Assembly (NCBI RefSeq): GCF_964204645.1
Contig: NC_134025.1
Span: 5,833,001 to 5,897,000, forward strand
Direction of reading: 5' to 3'
Length of the DNA stretch: 64,000 nucleotides
From: Tubulanus polymorphus
Taxonomy: Eukaryota > Nemertea > Palaeonemertea > Tubulaniformes > Tubulanidae
This document shows, piece after piece, positions 24,001 through 36,400 of this stretch (position 1 is its first letter; the number at the start of each line of letters is the position of its first letter). A model generated the notes under the pieces. The model was not told the DNA's origin and made no database searches. It was given only the letters and a program-made list of their open reading frames with translations. The position numbers and the translations under genes are program-made.

Positions 24001-26603
24001 TTGATTAACATCAAGATTCGTGAATATGGCTCCGCAACGACACATACAAGCAGAGAAGTCGTATATGTCTGATGACTTCATTCATGCATGGAAAAAACGA
24101 AGAAAAACGAACAACACACAAAAGCGGGTAGCGACAAATAGAATTTATTTTGATAAAGTACAGATAAAATGAGTAAAATGCTATTGTTAAATGCTTGTTT
24201 CGTTTTATTCATCGTCAGACACGAGAAAATAAGGCAATCAGTAGAGGACTGAGACTTGTTCATTGGTACACGAATATGTGGGATGGTAGGTTATGAAAAT
24301 TATTTCACTTTCGGGGCTCTTATATCATATCACAGCCACTCGATGGATCGGTTATTTGCATGATTTCATGCATAGTTACTACATCGTTATTCAATTAATT
24401 AATGTCGCTTATTGCTGTGTAAGAACGTTCTAATTACTATGATATGACACGTAGTATACGCTGTTTCCATATATGCTATTCAGATATGAGACGGAAAGAA
24501 TTTCTCCACAAATTGATATTGAAATTAGATGCACGTCAGCATTATTTCATGTCGAGTTTTCTATCAGTAAGTACTGGCCCTTCATCGTTGGAATTGAATA
24601 GCCACCTGCAATAATAAATAGAATATGTAATTCACCTCTAATCACTGTTTACTTATAGATAAAACGACATCGAGACTTCATTACATTGTTACCCGAAAAT
24701 GTTGCTCTCAAAATCTTAGGATATTTGTCTCCAAAAGAACTATGCATCGCTGCAAAGGTTAACCATGCAATTTTGTTTATTACATATGTATATCTTACAC
24801 CCGTATTTGAAAATATTTTTATTCAATTCCCATTGATATATGAAATAGGTTTCAAAGAAATGGAAAATCATGTGCGGCCACAACGAGTTATGGAAGGCGA
24901 AATGTGCTGAGGTGAAATTAGAATTCCCGCAAAAGAAACTGAGCCGAAATCCCGTATGGAAGAAACTATATAAACAAGGTTTATCGTCCAGAAGAAACTG
25001 GTTGCACGGTCGATGTAAAATCATTGACGTAAAAGGACACGCAAACAAGTACGTTCGTCTGATTTATGTGACGATTACTCTCGTAATATTATCTGCCTTC
25101 TAATTCGTGTAATGATGATATCATTATAGTGTCCTGTCAGTGATATTTGACGATAAAGGCAAACGACTGGTGAGCGGAAGTTTGGATCAGACGATCAGAA
25201 TATGGAATGTTAATACAGGAACATTGTTATACACTCTGGAGGGTCATTCTCGAGGAATATGGAGTCTTCAGTTTTTCACTGCTGATTTTCTCATCAGCGG
25301 ATCTTATGACTGTTCTATAAAGGTTAGAATACACCTCATGTTACAGAATACATATTTAACTGGCTTCGGCAATGATCGGCTGATAAATGGAAATCAACAT
25401 TTGTCAAATTTAGATTTGGAATTTGCGGACTGGTGTTGCCGTGAGGACTATATTTGGACACGATGGTCCAGTTTGGGCGTTGGCCAGTAAAACTAAATTG
25501 ATGGTTTCTGGATCTCAAGACACAACAGTAAGACTGACATTTTTGTAAAAATGATGATATAACAGAATGGATATCTTTTGTAATTTAAGGTCCAACGGAT
25601 GACTGAAAATTCTATCTTGTATTCAGGCGAAGATCTGGGAAGTTACACGATGTTATCTGAAACATACATTACGTGGTCACACCGGTGCAGTATATACAGT
25701 CGATCTGAGCGACGATGAAACTTGGGTTCTAACAGGTTCTACCGATAGGGTAAGGGTTCGACTGGCATGTAATCATTCGGGTACATTGCAACATTAGAAT
25801 GTGTTCTTTTCTCCTCACATATTTCAATCATGTCAAGAGGGATGTATACTATGTTACTGAAATATATCTTCTCTGGAACAAAAAAAAAATTCGAAATAAA
25901 TAGAATAGAGTCATTTTTGCAGACTGTTCGTCTATGGAGGACGGATAACGGCAGTTGTGTGACTGTGATATCAGCTAGTCAAAGTACCTCGATCATGTCA
26001 GTGAGTTACAGTCGTGGTTTTATGGCCTGTTCATACGGCCATCATATCTCCATCTACAACATGGCTACCGGGGAACTTATCAGATCCTACCACGAACACC
26101 ACAAAAGGTTAACTATTTCTTGATTCCGAATTCATGAACGTGCTTCTTTCATCTGGTGGAAATATTACATATTAAGTTATTTTTACCTTTGTTAAATAAA
26201 CACGCACCTAATTCGGTGAAATGAGGTGAGAAATGTAAGATTATCTAATCTTATATTTACTGTTGCAGAATTGAAAGTATTAAATTGAAGATTTCTGATC
26301 CTGTGATCGGTGAAGGTATTCTCATTACCGGTGGAAAGGATAATATGGTTAAATACTGGGATATCACTTTGTAAGTAAATGTGGAAACAAAATGACCTTG
26401 TGAATCGGGACTGTAACCGCAGTTCTAAATTGGATTTTAACTCAGGACTTTGTAATCAGAATTTGGTAATTCCTCATTTCAGAGACAATAGCTTACACAC
26501 TTTTATCGGACACACAAATCAGATAAACTGCATAACATTCGATGAGCTGAGAATTGCGAGTGCGTCCTACGATCATTCGATAAAAATATGGGATTTTTCA
26601 TAA
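21038..26603 (+). CDS. F-box/WD40-repeat protein (CDC4/FBXW type), likely SCF ubiquitin-ligase substrate receptor
   Basis: Fifteen exons join in phase into 697 residues: 21038-21286, 23217-23387, 23574-23704, 23782-23925, 24016-24127, 24219-24285, 24484-24566, 24659-24757, 24849-25048, 25130-25322, 25414-25527, 25627-25749, 25923-26107, 26269-26370, 26483-26603. The F-box is at about residues 324-368 (DFITLLPENVALKILGYLSP, then the Trp motif KKWK). A seven-bladed WD40 propeller follows, with GH...IW signatures such as GHSRGIWSL, GHDGPVWAL and GHTGAVYTV; the fifth and sixth blades are degenerate. F-box proteins of this type bind SKP1 and present substrates held by the propeller. The 320 residues ahead of the F-box start with an Asp-Ile repeat and include a CDC4-like helical part (SQWIDKWDHDQ, then LHRDFIYSARK). 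Which FBXW paralogue it is remains open. An ATG further upstream in frame (20933) is possible. Confidence 0.87.
21041..21069 (+). repeat. Hexanucleotide (GATATT) microsatellite at the start of the F-box/WD40 coding region
   Basis: About four and a half tandem copies of gatatt follow the chosen start codon and encode an Asp-Ile run. Copy number may vary between individuals without shifting the frame. Confidence 0.85.
21287..23216. other. Intron 1 of the F-box/WD40 gene (1.9 kb), no gene seen
   Basis: The donor is the weak CAG|GTTCGT, the acceptor tttccag at 23210-23216, and the phases on both sides agree. Open frames inside it (for example 22483-22677) show no family motif. A further alternative first exon cannot be ruled out. 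Confidence 0.5.
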
Positions 26604-26608
26604 ATAAA
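26603..26608 (+). terminator. Possible polyadenylation signal overlapping the stop codon of the F-box/WD40 gene
   Basis: AATAAA begins on the last base of the TAA stop codon. If it is used, the 3' UTR would be only a few tens of bases long. Confidence 0.35.
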
Positions 26609-27364
26609 ATCAAAATCGAAAGCGTGTAATTTCATTAGCTTCGTCTTCAATCGTTTTGAGTACCGATATTCTATTTTCAGAGGGCTCGAGTAACGGCCAA
26701 TAGAAACGGCAGTACTTTTGAATCAATAATTTTGCACTCTTTTACGTCAAGATGGCGCACGGTATATATCTATAAATTTAAGAATATGAGTTATCTTTAT
26801 TACATTTTTAAGTGATCGTAGGGCTTTCGTGCATTACTACGCATTGAATAATCGCGTGTCATAAAAATCACATTTCCTAATTCGATATTGCGCTAAAACC
26901 GGTTTTCCCGTTGATATTTCAAGGCAGTTACGTCATCGCTTTGTGATCATTCCATGTGATCGTTACTACAAAATTATCAACGTGACCTTTGTCTATAGCA
27001 TTATAGTAACGAAACTATTTAGCACGCGTTTTCCTTGTGAGCGTTTGAAGTTGTTTATCAGTGTGACGAATTTTATAGGACGCTAAATAAATTGTGAAAT
27101 TCTACCTTTGATGTCGTTTAAATCTAAATTTAGAATCATGTGAGTCGCGGAGTTGGTCGTTCCATTTGGAATAGGTGCCCCAGAAAGCTCCTAGTTAAGA
27201 GGATAATTCAATTGAGGTTCGCATGTTTTTGATGCAGAGGGAAATAAAAACTTTCGCGCCATCAATTGAACTATAAGCATCGGATAAATTGTATAAATGC
27301 CGTTGATTTTTTCTCGTCTGCGGCGGCAGTGAACGCTCTCACGCGCGCGATTTTCCAGTACTCG
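26609..27364. other. Intergenic stretch upstream of the EGF-ligand gene
   Basis: I see no coding signal or RNA gene here. It probably holds the upstream control region of the EGF ligand at 27558. Confidence 0.5.
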
Positions 27365-27372
27365 TATAAATA
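27365..27372 (+). promoter_or_regulatory. Candidate TATA box (TATAAATA) of the EGF-ligand gene
   Basis: TATAAATA stands about 190 bp before the start codon at 27558. Transcription would then begin near 27395-27405, leaving a 5' UTR of about 155 bases. It is the best match to a core promoter element that I found near a gene start in this window. Confidence 0.5.
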
Positions 27373-27557
27373 GTCGGCACTGATATTGCACAGTCCATTG
27401 ACCACGCTACTCTCTGAAGCGTGCCTCATCAAGAACCACCGCCGTCCACTGGAATTGAACTGTTTATAAAGTTTTAGTCGTTTAATACGGCAAGAATGTC
27501 AAGAATTTTATGGATATAATAGAATATTGCGTTCATATTTATTGGTATCCGTGAAGC

Positions 27558-29349
27558 ATGAATTGGATGACAGTAATTTTTTTGTTTTCGGTCATCGTTG
27601 ATCATAACGTGTTATTGAAATGTTGGGCGAGTGTAATATGGGAATACGACGGAGGCGGTCGAATTAAAAACACTAAACCTTCATCTCCCGTTCTCTCTCC
27701 GATAATCGAGAGAGATGGACGTCAAAAACATAAAGTCGAGCATCATATATCTTTCCCGTCGTTTGGACGAAAGTTGCACGAGTCGCAAGATCGGGATAAT
27801 TCGGATGGTTCCGTTAGCCGAGATATCCGGACATTCGTCTCTCCGTTCTTCGATACCATTCCAACAGAAGATATAATTACACCATTGTCACCGTCGTTGC
27901 CTTCGTTTCAACGTAGTGGTAACAGAAGACGATCGAGATCAAAGCTGTCACGCAGACGGCGAAAACTTTCGCGTCGTCCGTCGAGGCGTAGATCACGGCG
28001 TCGAAAAAAACGCAAAAACCGAGTGAACAAGCGCCAAACGCGAAACATTGAGAGATCGCTACCGGGGACGGATTATCTGGTCCCTTGCGATTACTCAGAT
28101 CGATTCTATTGTTTAAATGGTGGTAGGTGTTACTACGTCGCCGAGATAGGTGTTAAAACATGCAGGTAAGAAAAGTTCGAAAATATAATGAAAACGGTTA
28201 CCAACACGCGTTCGAAGTTTCCCCACCCCGAGTTACGATAAATTCATATCACGCATTTCTAGTGACCTGTCTTTGATTCGAGTCATTTATAAATATACGC
28301 ATAACTCTTTTTGTTTTTGTGAAAATAAGACAAAAATACTCTCAATTTTGAGAACAAGTTCATGATTTCCAAGAGCTCTCAATTCAGGTCGTTTTCTTGA
28401 CGAGCAACCAACCAGAAAAGCCAATGTTTTTTTACGGATATATAACTTCGTAATTATAATTTCATTGCCAGTTTTCGTATTATTAGATTCAAATATCCTC
28501 GTGTTGCAAAATGACACAGAAAACAGTATTTACTTGCAGCGGGATAAAAATATTCCAAATTTCAACGATATGTATATTCGATATCGTATTTGCATCAAAG
28601 CAGAAATTGGTTTCGGCAGAGCCTTTGAAGTAAAAAATCAATTTGCCCCTGATAAGAATGATAAATGGGAATTTGTCAGATTTTCGAATAGAGAATAAGA
28701 AACATAGCGTTTTATACGTAGATTTTCATAGAGAACCTTTAATAACAATTGTTCGGAGGTGCTGATGTGTACAGGTTTTGGAGTTTGTAGCCTCTTTACC
28801 CGGTACTTAAATACAGAGAATAGCGGATAAAACCGAATCGTTTATCATTTTACTTATCAAGTCTTATCAGTTAAGTTACGGAACCGAACACCTCGTTCAA
28901 TGAAACCGCTATTAATATCTCAACGGTTGAACACATATTCTTATCTGAAAAAAGCAGGAGTGCATAACATACAGCTTGAGTTCAGAACGCAAGGACACAA
29001 GTGCAAACTAATCGCTTTGACGTTTAGAAATTATCTACTCCTTTCTAATGCAGAGTTACCGGATTTTTATATAAGAGCGGGTACTAGCTTAACCCCACGA
29101 GGAAATAAATCTTACCTAAGAGCCTAGTTCGAAGAAGAGGATTTTTGAATTTATTCAGGCTTTCGTGCCCATTTATTACGTGATGTTTCATTGAATATGC
29201 ATTCATTTGACAACTTTTTTTTCAGATGTACATCCAATTTCACCGGTAACCGGTGCAGTGAACGCGATCATGGAATCGCCCAATTGATGCAATGGAAGAT
29301 AATACATGGTACAACCAGACTAGCCAAAATCAGAACTCCCAGATGGTAG
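27558..29349 (+). CDS. Secreted neuregulin/Vein-like EGF-family growth factor with Arg-rich pro-region
   Basis: Exon 1 is 27558-28165 and exon 2 starts at 29226; the join falls inside the EGF domain. Residues 1-24 are hydrophobic, like a signal peptide. Residues 121-167 are extremely Arg/Lys/Ser-rich and offer many furin-type cleavage sites. The single EGF domain (Cys177, 185, 191, 202, 204, 213) has the spacing C-x7-C-x5-C-x10-C-x-C-x8-C and the motifs CLNGGRC and FTGNRC, closest to neuregulin and Vein ligands of EGFR/ErbB receptors. Reading straight on gives a stop at 29347-29349. A good donor just before it (AGATG|GTAGGT) could instead join an exon at 30360-30429 that adds about 23 hydrophilic residues. 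Neither form shows a membrane helix after the EGF domain, so a secreted ligand is likely. Confidence 0.78.
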
Positions 29350-30359
29350 GTAATTGGCTTCTAGTCGAAGAAATTGTATAAATCTATTCTATAAAATGGA
29401 CCAGAAAACGGTCCTTAGATAAGCACATCATTCTTCCACACCCAGTGTCATCGTCTTATCTAATGTTATTTTGCATCTATCATCTAAATTACTTCCCATC
29501 ACTCCCAATGAACACATTATTAAATTTAATGTGAAGAATCCATAAAATGTCTGGCTACGTAAATCCAGAATGCAGTCCCTGTATACGTGCGAAAAAAACT
29601 AACTAATGATACGATTCTTACAAAAATTTGAAGTTTAGATATAGAAAGGTCTGATGTTGTTATCATTGAGATCTTATAAGTAATCTCAATGGCGTATTAT
29701 TAAGATCATGCAATAGATATACGCGTAACAAAATTGGGAGAGCGAGCCTAATGAGACAGAAACTAAGATTATAACGAGCTAATTAGAACATCACATCGAT
29801 GATTATTGAGGGTCAAAATGTGAAGTTTGTATGTAATGAGAAAATAAATCCGGGGTTTATTCGCTCGACGTGTGTGGTGGAGAAAATCTGTAATTGCATT
29901 AATCAGGCGGTCATTGGACTACATGTCTGCTGTGGTAGTTTTTACCGCAGGAAATATGTCTATTTTGTCTCTTGCAACACGATTACTTCTCACACCTGAA
30001 AAAACCTAAACGTTTGATACCATGAAAAAATCCTTTTATTAGTTTCAATCAAAAGACAAGATGTTTCGAACTTTGGCTATAGAGATCATCGGCAGGTGCG
30101 ATTCCAATTAAATTCCTATGTACAATAATAGTATTAAGAATTTGGTGTATATGAAAATCACGGGAAGACCATTATGACGAAATGAATTAGGGTAACCTTA
30201 TTTGAAGCTTTAGGTGCTTATATACAGTCCGGGGTACTTGTTTTTTGACCGTCTGAACCACCCAGTAAAACGTACCTACTAACCCACCACGTTATACTAT
30301 ATCCTCGCCGACTATTGAGGTACCTGGTAATGATGGCAATTTTACTTGATTTGTTACAG

Positions 30360-30429
30360 GCAAGCAAGAAATCAAGAAGACAATGATGGATTTTCGTCTG
30401 ATAACATCCAGGATGGAGGGAAGAAATGA
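30360..30429 (+). CDS. Possible alternative last exon of the EGF-ligand gene
   Basis: An acceptor (tttgttacag) is followed by an open frame in the phase needed by the donor at 29346, ending in TGA at 30427-30429. It would replace the early stop by QARNQEDNDGFSSDNIQDG and a few more residues. No family conservation supports it. Confidence 0.3.
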
Positions 30430-33417
30430 TTCAGTGTACTGAAACCTGTTTATAACCTCGTCATAAAAAAGCGCGCATTTTCAATTATCTTTGTCTGGAC
30501 TTCTTAAAACGTTTGAATCTATTTATGTTAGTCTGGGTTATGTTTGTCAATTCATCATATGATGTTACCGCCCGGATATAAATTGGATGACCGGACCCAT
30601 GCGTCTATGTGGATGGATTAAGCCGATGTTAAATGACCTAGCTTTCTTATACCATAGATAGTAAAGACAAACTAAATGTCGAGTTTCTCAGAACACCGGA
30701 GGTGTGTTTCATTTTTATTATGCATTTATATTCGGCATTGAGTGTGACTATTTTGTCTTCGTCTAAAAACGAATATTGAGGTGTGACTTTTAATTTCCTG
30801 CTAGGAATTTAAAACTTGGATTCTACCGTCGACTCTTCAACAGCAGAAAACGAGTGATTACTCCATAGCGCATACGTAAATCCCTGTTATTTGTTTTTTT
30901 GTGAGAAACTTTATTGCCATCTTGCGAACTGTTACTTATTTTTTGCATTTATCATGACGTAGTATATACATATATGTGTAAAAAGTAGAGCCAGTAAAAA
31001 GAAAATATCTTATAATAACTGTTGATGTGATGTATTGTTATGTGACATCGCTGCTTTTACTAATTTGTCAATAAGAAATCTGGGCTCACAACATGCATTC
31101 AATAATGCTTGAAATTCCTTATGAAATGTTCAAACCCATTCAATAGGGTAAAAATAATTTGTCTATGATTGATTGTATATTGGATGATGATGAAATATTC
31201 GTAGGTGGAAATATCAGAAGTGTATGAATATGAGTGTACAAAACAGATAATCTTCAGAGGAATACTTAAATGTTTATATTTGTTGTATATAAAGCTATAG
31301 TTGAATTAAACTAAATTATGGTTATGTTCGGTACTTCAATACATCTTCGAAATGACCATTACCATGTCAAGCACTGAGGACCCTGGAGATTTTTATGAAT
31401 GAAATATATTCTCTCGCTGACCACACAACGCAATGGTCATTTATAGTCCGGTCATTAATCAAAAAGCCGCCAAACGTTCTTCGGCTAATATTCGGTCACG
31501 GTCTGTGAGAAAAATTAAGTCAATTGGAAATTTTGAGGAAGGACTCGTAATAGCCTTTTCGTCCATGAAAGAATTGTTTGTTAATTTAACCCTCCTGTTT
31601 ACTAGAAAGATCGCCTCATATCCCGGTGACCCCACGAAATGTCATGGAGAACGGTTAAAGGACACAGATATAATCTATATTTGTCGTACCAGACTCGTCC
31701 CAGTCGAACAAGCAAAGATAATAAAAAGATAATACAGTGATACGAAAGACGACCAAAAAGGAACAACGAAAACATGTACTGAATATATATGAATCATTAT
31801 GGGAATGATATTCTAAACAATCCTTTAAACCTATGTATAATAAGGTTTTGCCTTACAATCACTTCCAATGTAGGCATTTTACAGGCATCATGTACGTACA
31901 AGAAGAAAATCTGAGATTTCCAATCCCTCCTAGAGTCCTATCCAGAGCGAGGCTATAGACTTTATTGTAATAAGCGCGCAAAGATTTTACCCGGGAAATT
32001 ATAAACGCTCAGGAGGCATTTGAAGCAGGTAACCGGTATGTAATATCCGCTGTAAAAGTTAGCATCCATCAAATATTTCGTCCGCAATTTTTTTTCGTAT
32101 TCCGTATATGAATTGCAATATCCATGAGAGTACACGCATTTTATGGAACATTATGCAAATATTATTCGCGACGGAGAGCAAATTCCAGTCGGAACATCGT
32201 TCCATCAAAACACTCTATTTATCTCACGAACATCAGTTTGTTTGTCTATTACACGATTCCGTGTTTGGTATCTATATCACAATCGTAGATGAATATCAAA
32301 AACGTATCCATTCGATCATTTAGATCTGGTTCAATTAATGGATATGATTGTTCAAACAAATCTAGCAGACTAATGAACATTTTAATGGTGGATACGTATA
32401 ATGTCAGCGAGCTTTTTTTAGTATTCTAATTGGTCCCATATAATTGCTGGTATTATCCCCAACCCACGCTCGGCGGGATGTGAATATCGATGTGCGGCTA
32501 TCGGGATCAATCGTTCATTGTACTCCAGGCGTCTAGCGTGATCGTCTGGCTCGAAGGTCGGGTTCAATAACTATACGTAAATGCCATCGTGGAATACTGG
32601 CGAAAGATACGATCTTGATTTTGCGCCGTTAAATAACCGTTCAAATATCGTGGATCTTATCTTAGAAAATATGGCGATGATGAATGACACAAGTATTAAG
32701 GGTCAACTTCAGGTTATGAAGCTCTGGGATCAATACTGCTTGGTTGACTCGTCGCTCATCCTGATACGCTTATCAGGTTAATTATCGCCCTCATGAAGCG
32801 AGTGCAGTTAAAACACCGTTTATTTGACAGCGAATCTGGTCGTATTCTATCGACGAAAAACTAGTGTTGGATTGATTCTTTGGAATGTAGATGATGTTGA
32901 AACTTCTGTATAGGACGATCTTTTCCGATTCAACGTAGCGCAGCAGTAGAATCACATGTTCCTGGTTTGACCGGGCACATTTTCTTCAACCAGATTACGT
33001 AGCGAAATTCCCCTAATTCATATAAAAAATAAGAAAGCACATACCACACGCAATAATTATCATAACATACTTCTTTATTTCGTTGTAATCAAGATACAAA
33101 TCTAATAACATTCACCAGCATTTATTCTTAAAATTACCTTGTAACTTAGATTGAATAGCATGATAATAGCATATAATTTACCATATTCCAAAAAAGGTAA
33201 ACATTAAACATCCTGCAATTGCTGCCCGCATACATTTGATGAAAATTAATCATACAATTTAAACTATAATTACATAAATAGATTGAGTTCTAACAGAACA
33301 AAACGATATGAAATCACGAAACTGATTATAAAACCTTTGTCTAAAAAAATTATAAGCTGGCTATCAATCACAATGAAGCACATGAAATGTAGGGAAGTAT
33401 ATAGAACTTATTGTTTG
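30430..33417. other. Intergenic region between the EGF ligand and gephyrin, no gene supported
   Basis: About 3 kb of AT-rich DNA. Open frames up to 99 codons (31433-31732) have no family motif and no exon-like borders that fit a chain. Untranslated exons of the EGF-ligand gene could lie here. Confidence 0.5.
33074..33079 (-). terminator. Likely polyadenylation signal of gephyrin
   Basis: AATAAA on the minus strand, about 340 bp downstream of the gephyrin stop codon (33418-33420). Confidence 0.4.
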
Positions 33418-36400
33418 TCAATTGTGTAATGATCCAATAAGAATTGCGTCCACTATTTCACCAGCTTTTATCTCGGAACGTTGCTCGGTTTTGACGGGTA
33501 AGACTAGGGCGGCGTTAGCGGTACTCATACTGAGTAAACGACTGGATAGCTGACAGCCAGTGCTCTGAGCAGTCGGAACCATTTCATCTTTATTGAATGT
33601 AAGAATGGAACGGTGATATTCAGGCCGTGAATCAAGATGCAGATCTGACATCACCTAGAAAATAAAATGAAAACCTTTATACTGGCATAATCCAAAGGAT
33701 CTCATTCATGAAGTTGTCAAAATGTTGTCGATTCTTTAGCCAGTAATTATTTTAAGCATTGTGTACAATGGATTAAATGGAATAGTTTTAAACACCCATC
33801 CCCATATTTGAATGTCTCATCACCACCTACTCATCAGAATGTCATATATCAAACAAGATTAAAGCAAATAAACAGTGGATATTTATACGAAAAATTCATT
33901 TTCCACTTCTAAAATTAGATACCAGCAAAGCTACAAAACAAACAGTGTGGGCAGCAGCAAATGAGCTTGTGCAATTTATTAATCAAATACCCACGATGGC
34001 AACCAGTTAGTCTGAATTTAGAATAAAGCAACTAAACCAAAACTTTGAGTTCAACACCTTCATGAAACCACCCTGATCAGATTATAGGTACAAGGGTACT
34101 TCAGTATTGAAGGCACACTAATAGCACTTAATTCATCGTACACACAATGAGGCAACCTGTTTATCACAGAGAGACAAAATTAAAAAGCTTATGAAAGGCA
34201 AAATGAATTGGTGTCACGAGTGTGTTTTAAGTGCCTAGTAATAGCTCAAAAATAACAATGGAAAACAAATACCCTACTATTTCGTCAGTTACCTTCGATT
34301 TGACAGTCACATTATGGGGCTTATGATGTCCACACATCTTTCTAAGTGCTGGTAATACATAAAGGTTGAAGGTGACAGCAGCTGACACAGGGTTTCCGGG
34401 CAAACCAAAAAATAGCAACTTTCCGCGATCAACCTGACCAGTACCAAATGTTGTAGGTTTTCTGTAAAGAGAATAAATCTTTTCTGTGTTGAGTTGAAGA
34501 TTACCTTCTGAAGATACATAATCCTCAATACATGTTAACTAATTTACCCAGGTTTCATAAACACTCGTCCAAAGTGTAAATGAATTCCAAAGTTTACTTG
34601 TAATACCTGCTTGATCAAATCCTGAAAAGATATGTTTAAGATTATGACCATGGTATCCTTAAATTAAACAGTCTGTTTAGCAGTAAATGTATTCAGAACT
34701 AACCTTTTCACCCATTGAAACTCCTCCAGATGTTAATATCACATCAACTTTCTGCGAAGCTACGTGAATCATATTTGTCAGTGATTCTGTACTGTAGAAA
34801 TAATGAATATCAAAGCATCAGTCAAAAATAAGTGGTAATTCATGAAATATACAAGAATTCAGCTATACATCGTGTACCTATCTCTAGCAATGCCGAGATC
34901 TAGTGCAGGATATCCATGTTCAATTAATGCAGCTAGTAACATACTACGATTACTGTCATAAATCTTCCCACTTTTCAATTTCTTGCCGGGTTCAACCAAC
35001 TGCAAATTCATTACCATGATTTTAATAAAAAGTTTTTTCTGGATGTAAATAGTTATATGCAAAATGGGGCCAAGTCTGCTTTTGTGATCATATAGCAGAT
35101 TCAGTCAATAACTAAGAGTTTACAACAAATGTTAGGAGCATCATGGATGTCAGGTGTAGGAGTTTTGATGTCATTAGGAGCATTATCAAGATAACATACC
35201 TCATTTCCTGTGGACATGACTCCAACCACTGGTAACCGATAAACATCAACATATGTAATACCAACCATTGCAAGCAAACCTATCTCTGAGGACCCAACTC
35301 TCTGTCCTTTCATCAGCACAATCTGACCTTGCTCTATGTCGCAGCCAACTGGTCTAAAAATTCATCTTTCAAATCACTGACTAGATCACTGTTTAATTAA
35401 TTTAGTAATACAGTAAATTAAAAAAAGATATCCATTATATATCATACATGCATTAGATATCCATTACCTTATGTCCTGACCAACTTTAGGAAGTTTTAAA
35501 ATGTTGATTTCAAGTTCAGTTTGACCTTGGTCAGCATCTTTCAACAGTTGAGTGTCTTCAACTTGAATCACTGCATCCGCACCTTCTGGTACAGGGGCAC
35601 CAGTACTAATTCTTACACAGTGACCAGAAAATACTTGGCTTTTTGGCTGGAAGTAAATATCATATAATATGAATGACATAATTATGACTTATTGTTTTGG
35701 AATTCATACAAATAGTACGGAGGACTCAACACACCAAACTTCCAGCAACAGAATCACTGAGCACATCTCTTGATCCAGCTCCATCAGCAGCTACAAATAT
35801 AGAGGAAAAAATCTAAAATTGACACTTCACAATATGGGTTGAATTTCTTCATACCAGTTCCCCATAACTGCACTCACCAATAACAGCATAGCCATCTTTT
35901 ATTGATGCATTAAATGGAGGTACAGGGTGTTTCGCTAAAACATCTTCTGCCAGAACTCTATGCAATGAATCTAGAACAAAAATATATACAAAATAAATTT
36001 CACAAGAATCATACAATTCCCAGCTGATGAAACTGGCAACAGTAGATTAGAACTGAAGGACATTATATAACCTCTAAAGAACACTCTTTCAACAGATAAA
36101 ATGGGACTTTCATCTAAAACGATTCTTGTGGCTTCCTCAACCGAGATGAGTGGATATGGTGATTCCCGTGGACGATTAGCAACTTTAGATACGTCAACAA
36201 TATCTAAAACATAATACATAAAGAAAGTGCTATGCATAATACAGAAACTGCATAATACATGTAGGATATTCAATGAACTTACTCTTTGGGGCAGAAGTAC
36301 TTAGCTGTTCATCATCAGTGACATCATGATGATGACCACAAACATGAGGTGCTGGAGCAAAAACACTCTATGAAAACAAAGTAAAAAACATTGTGACTAT

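Noticed and set aside
31433-31732. 99-codon open frame between the EGF ligand and gephyrin
   Set aside because: No recognisable domain, and an open frame of this length is not unusual in several kilobases of intergenic DNA; the region has no exon chain around it.
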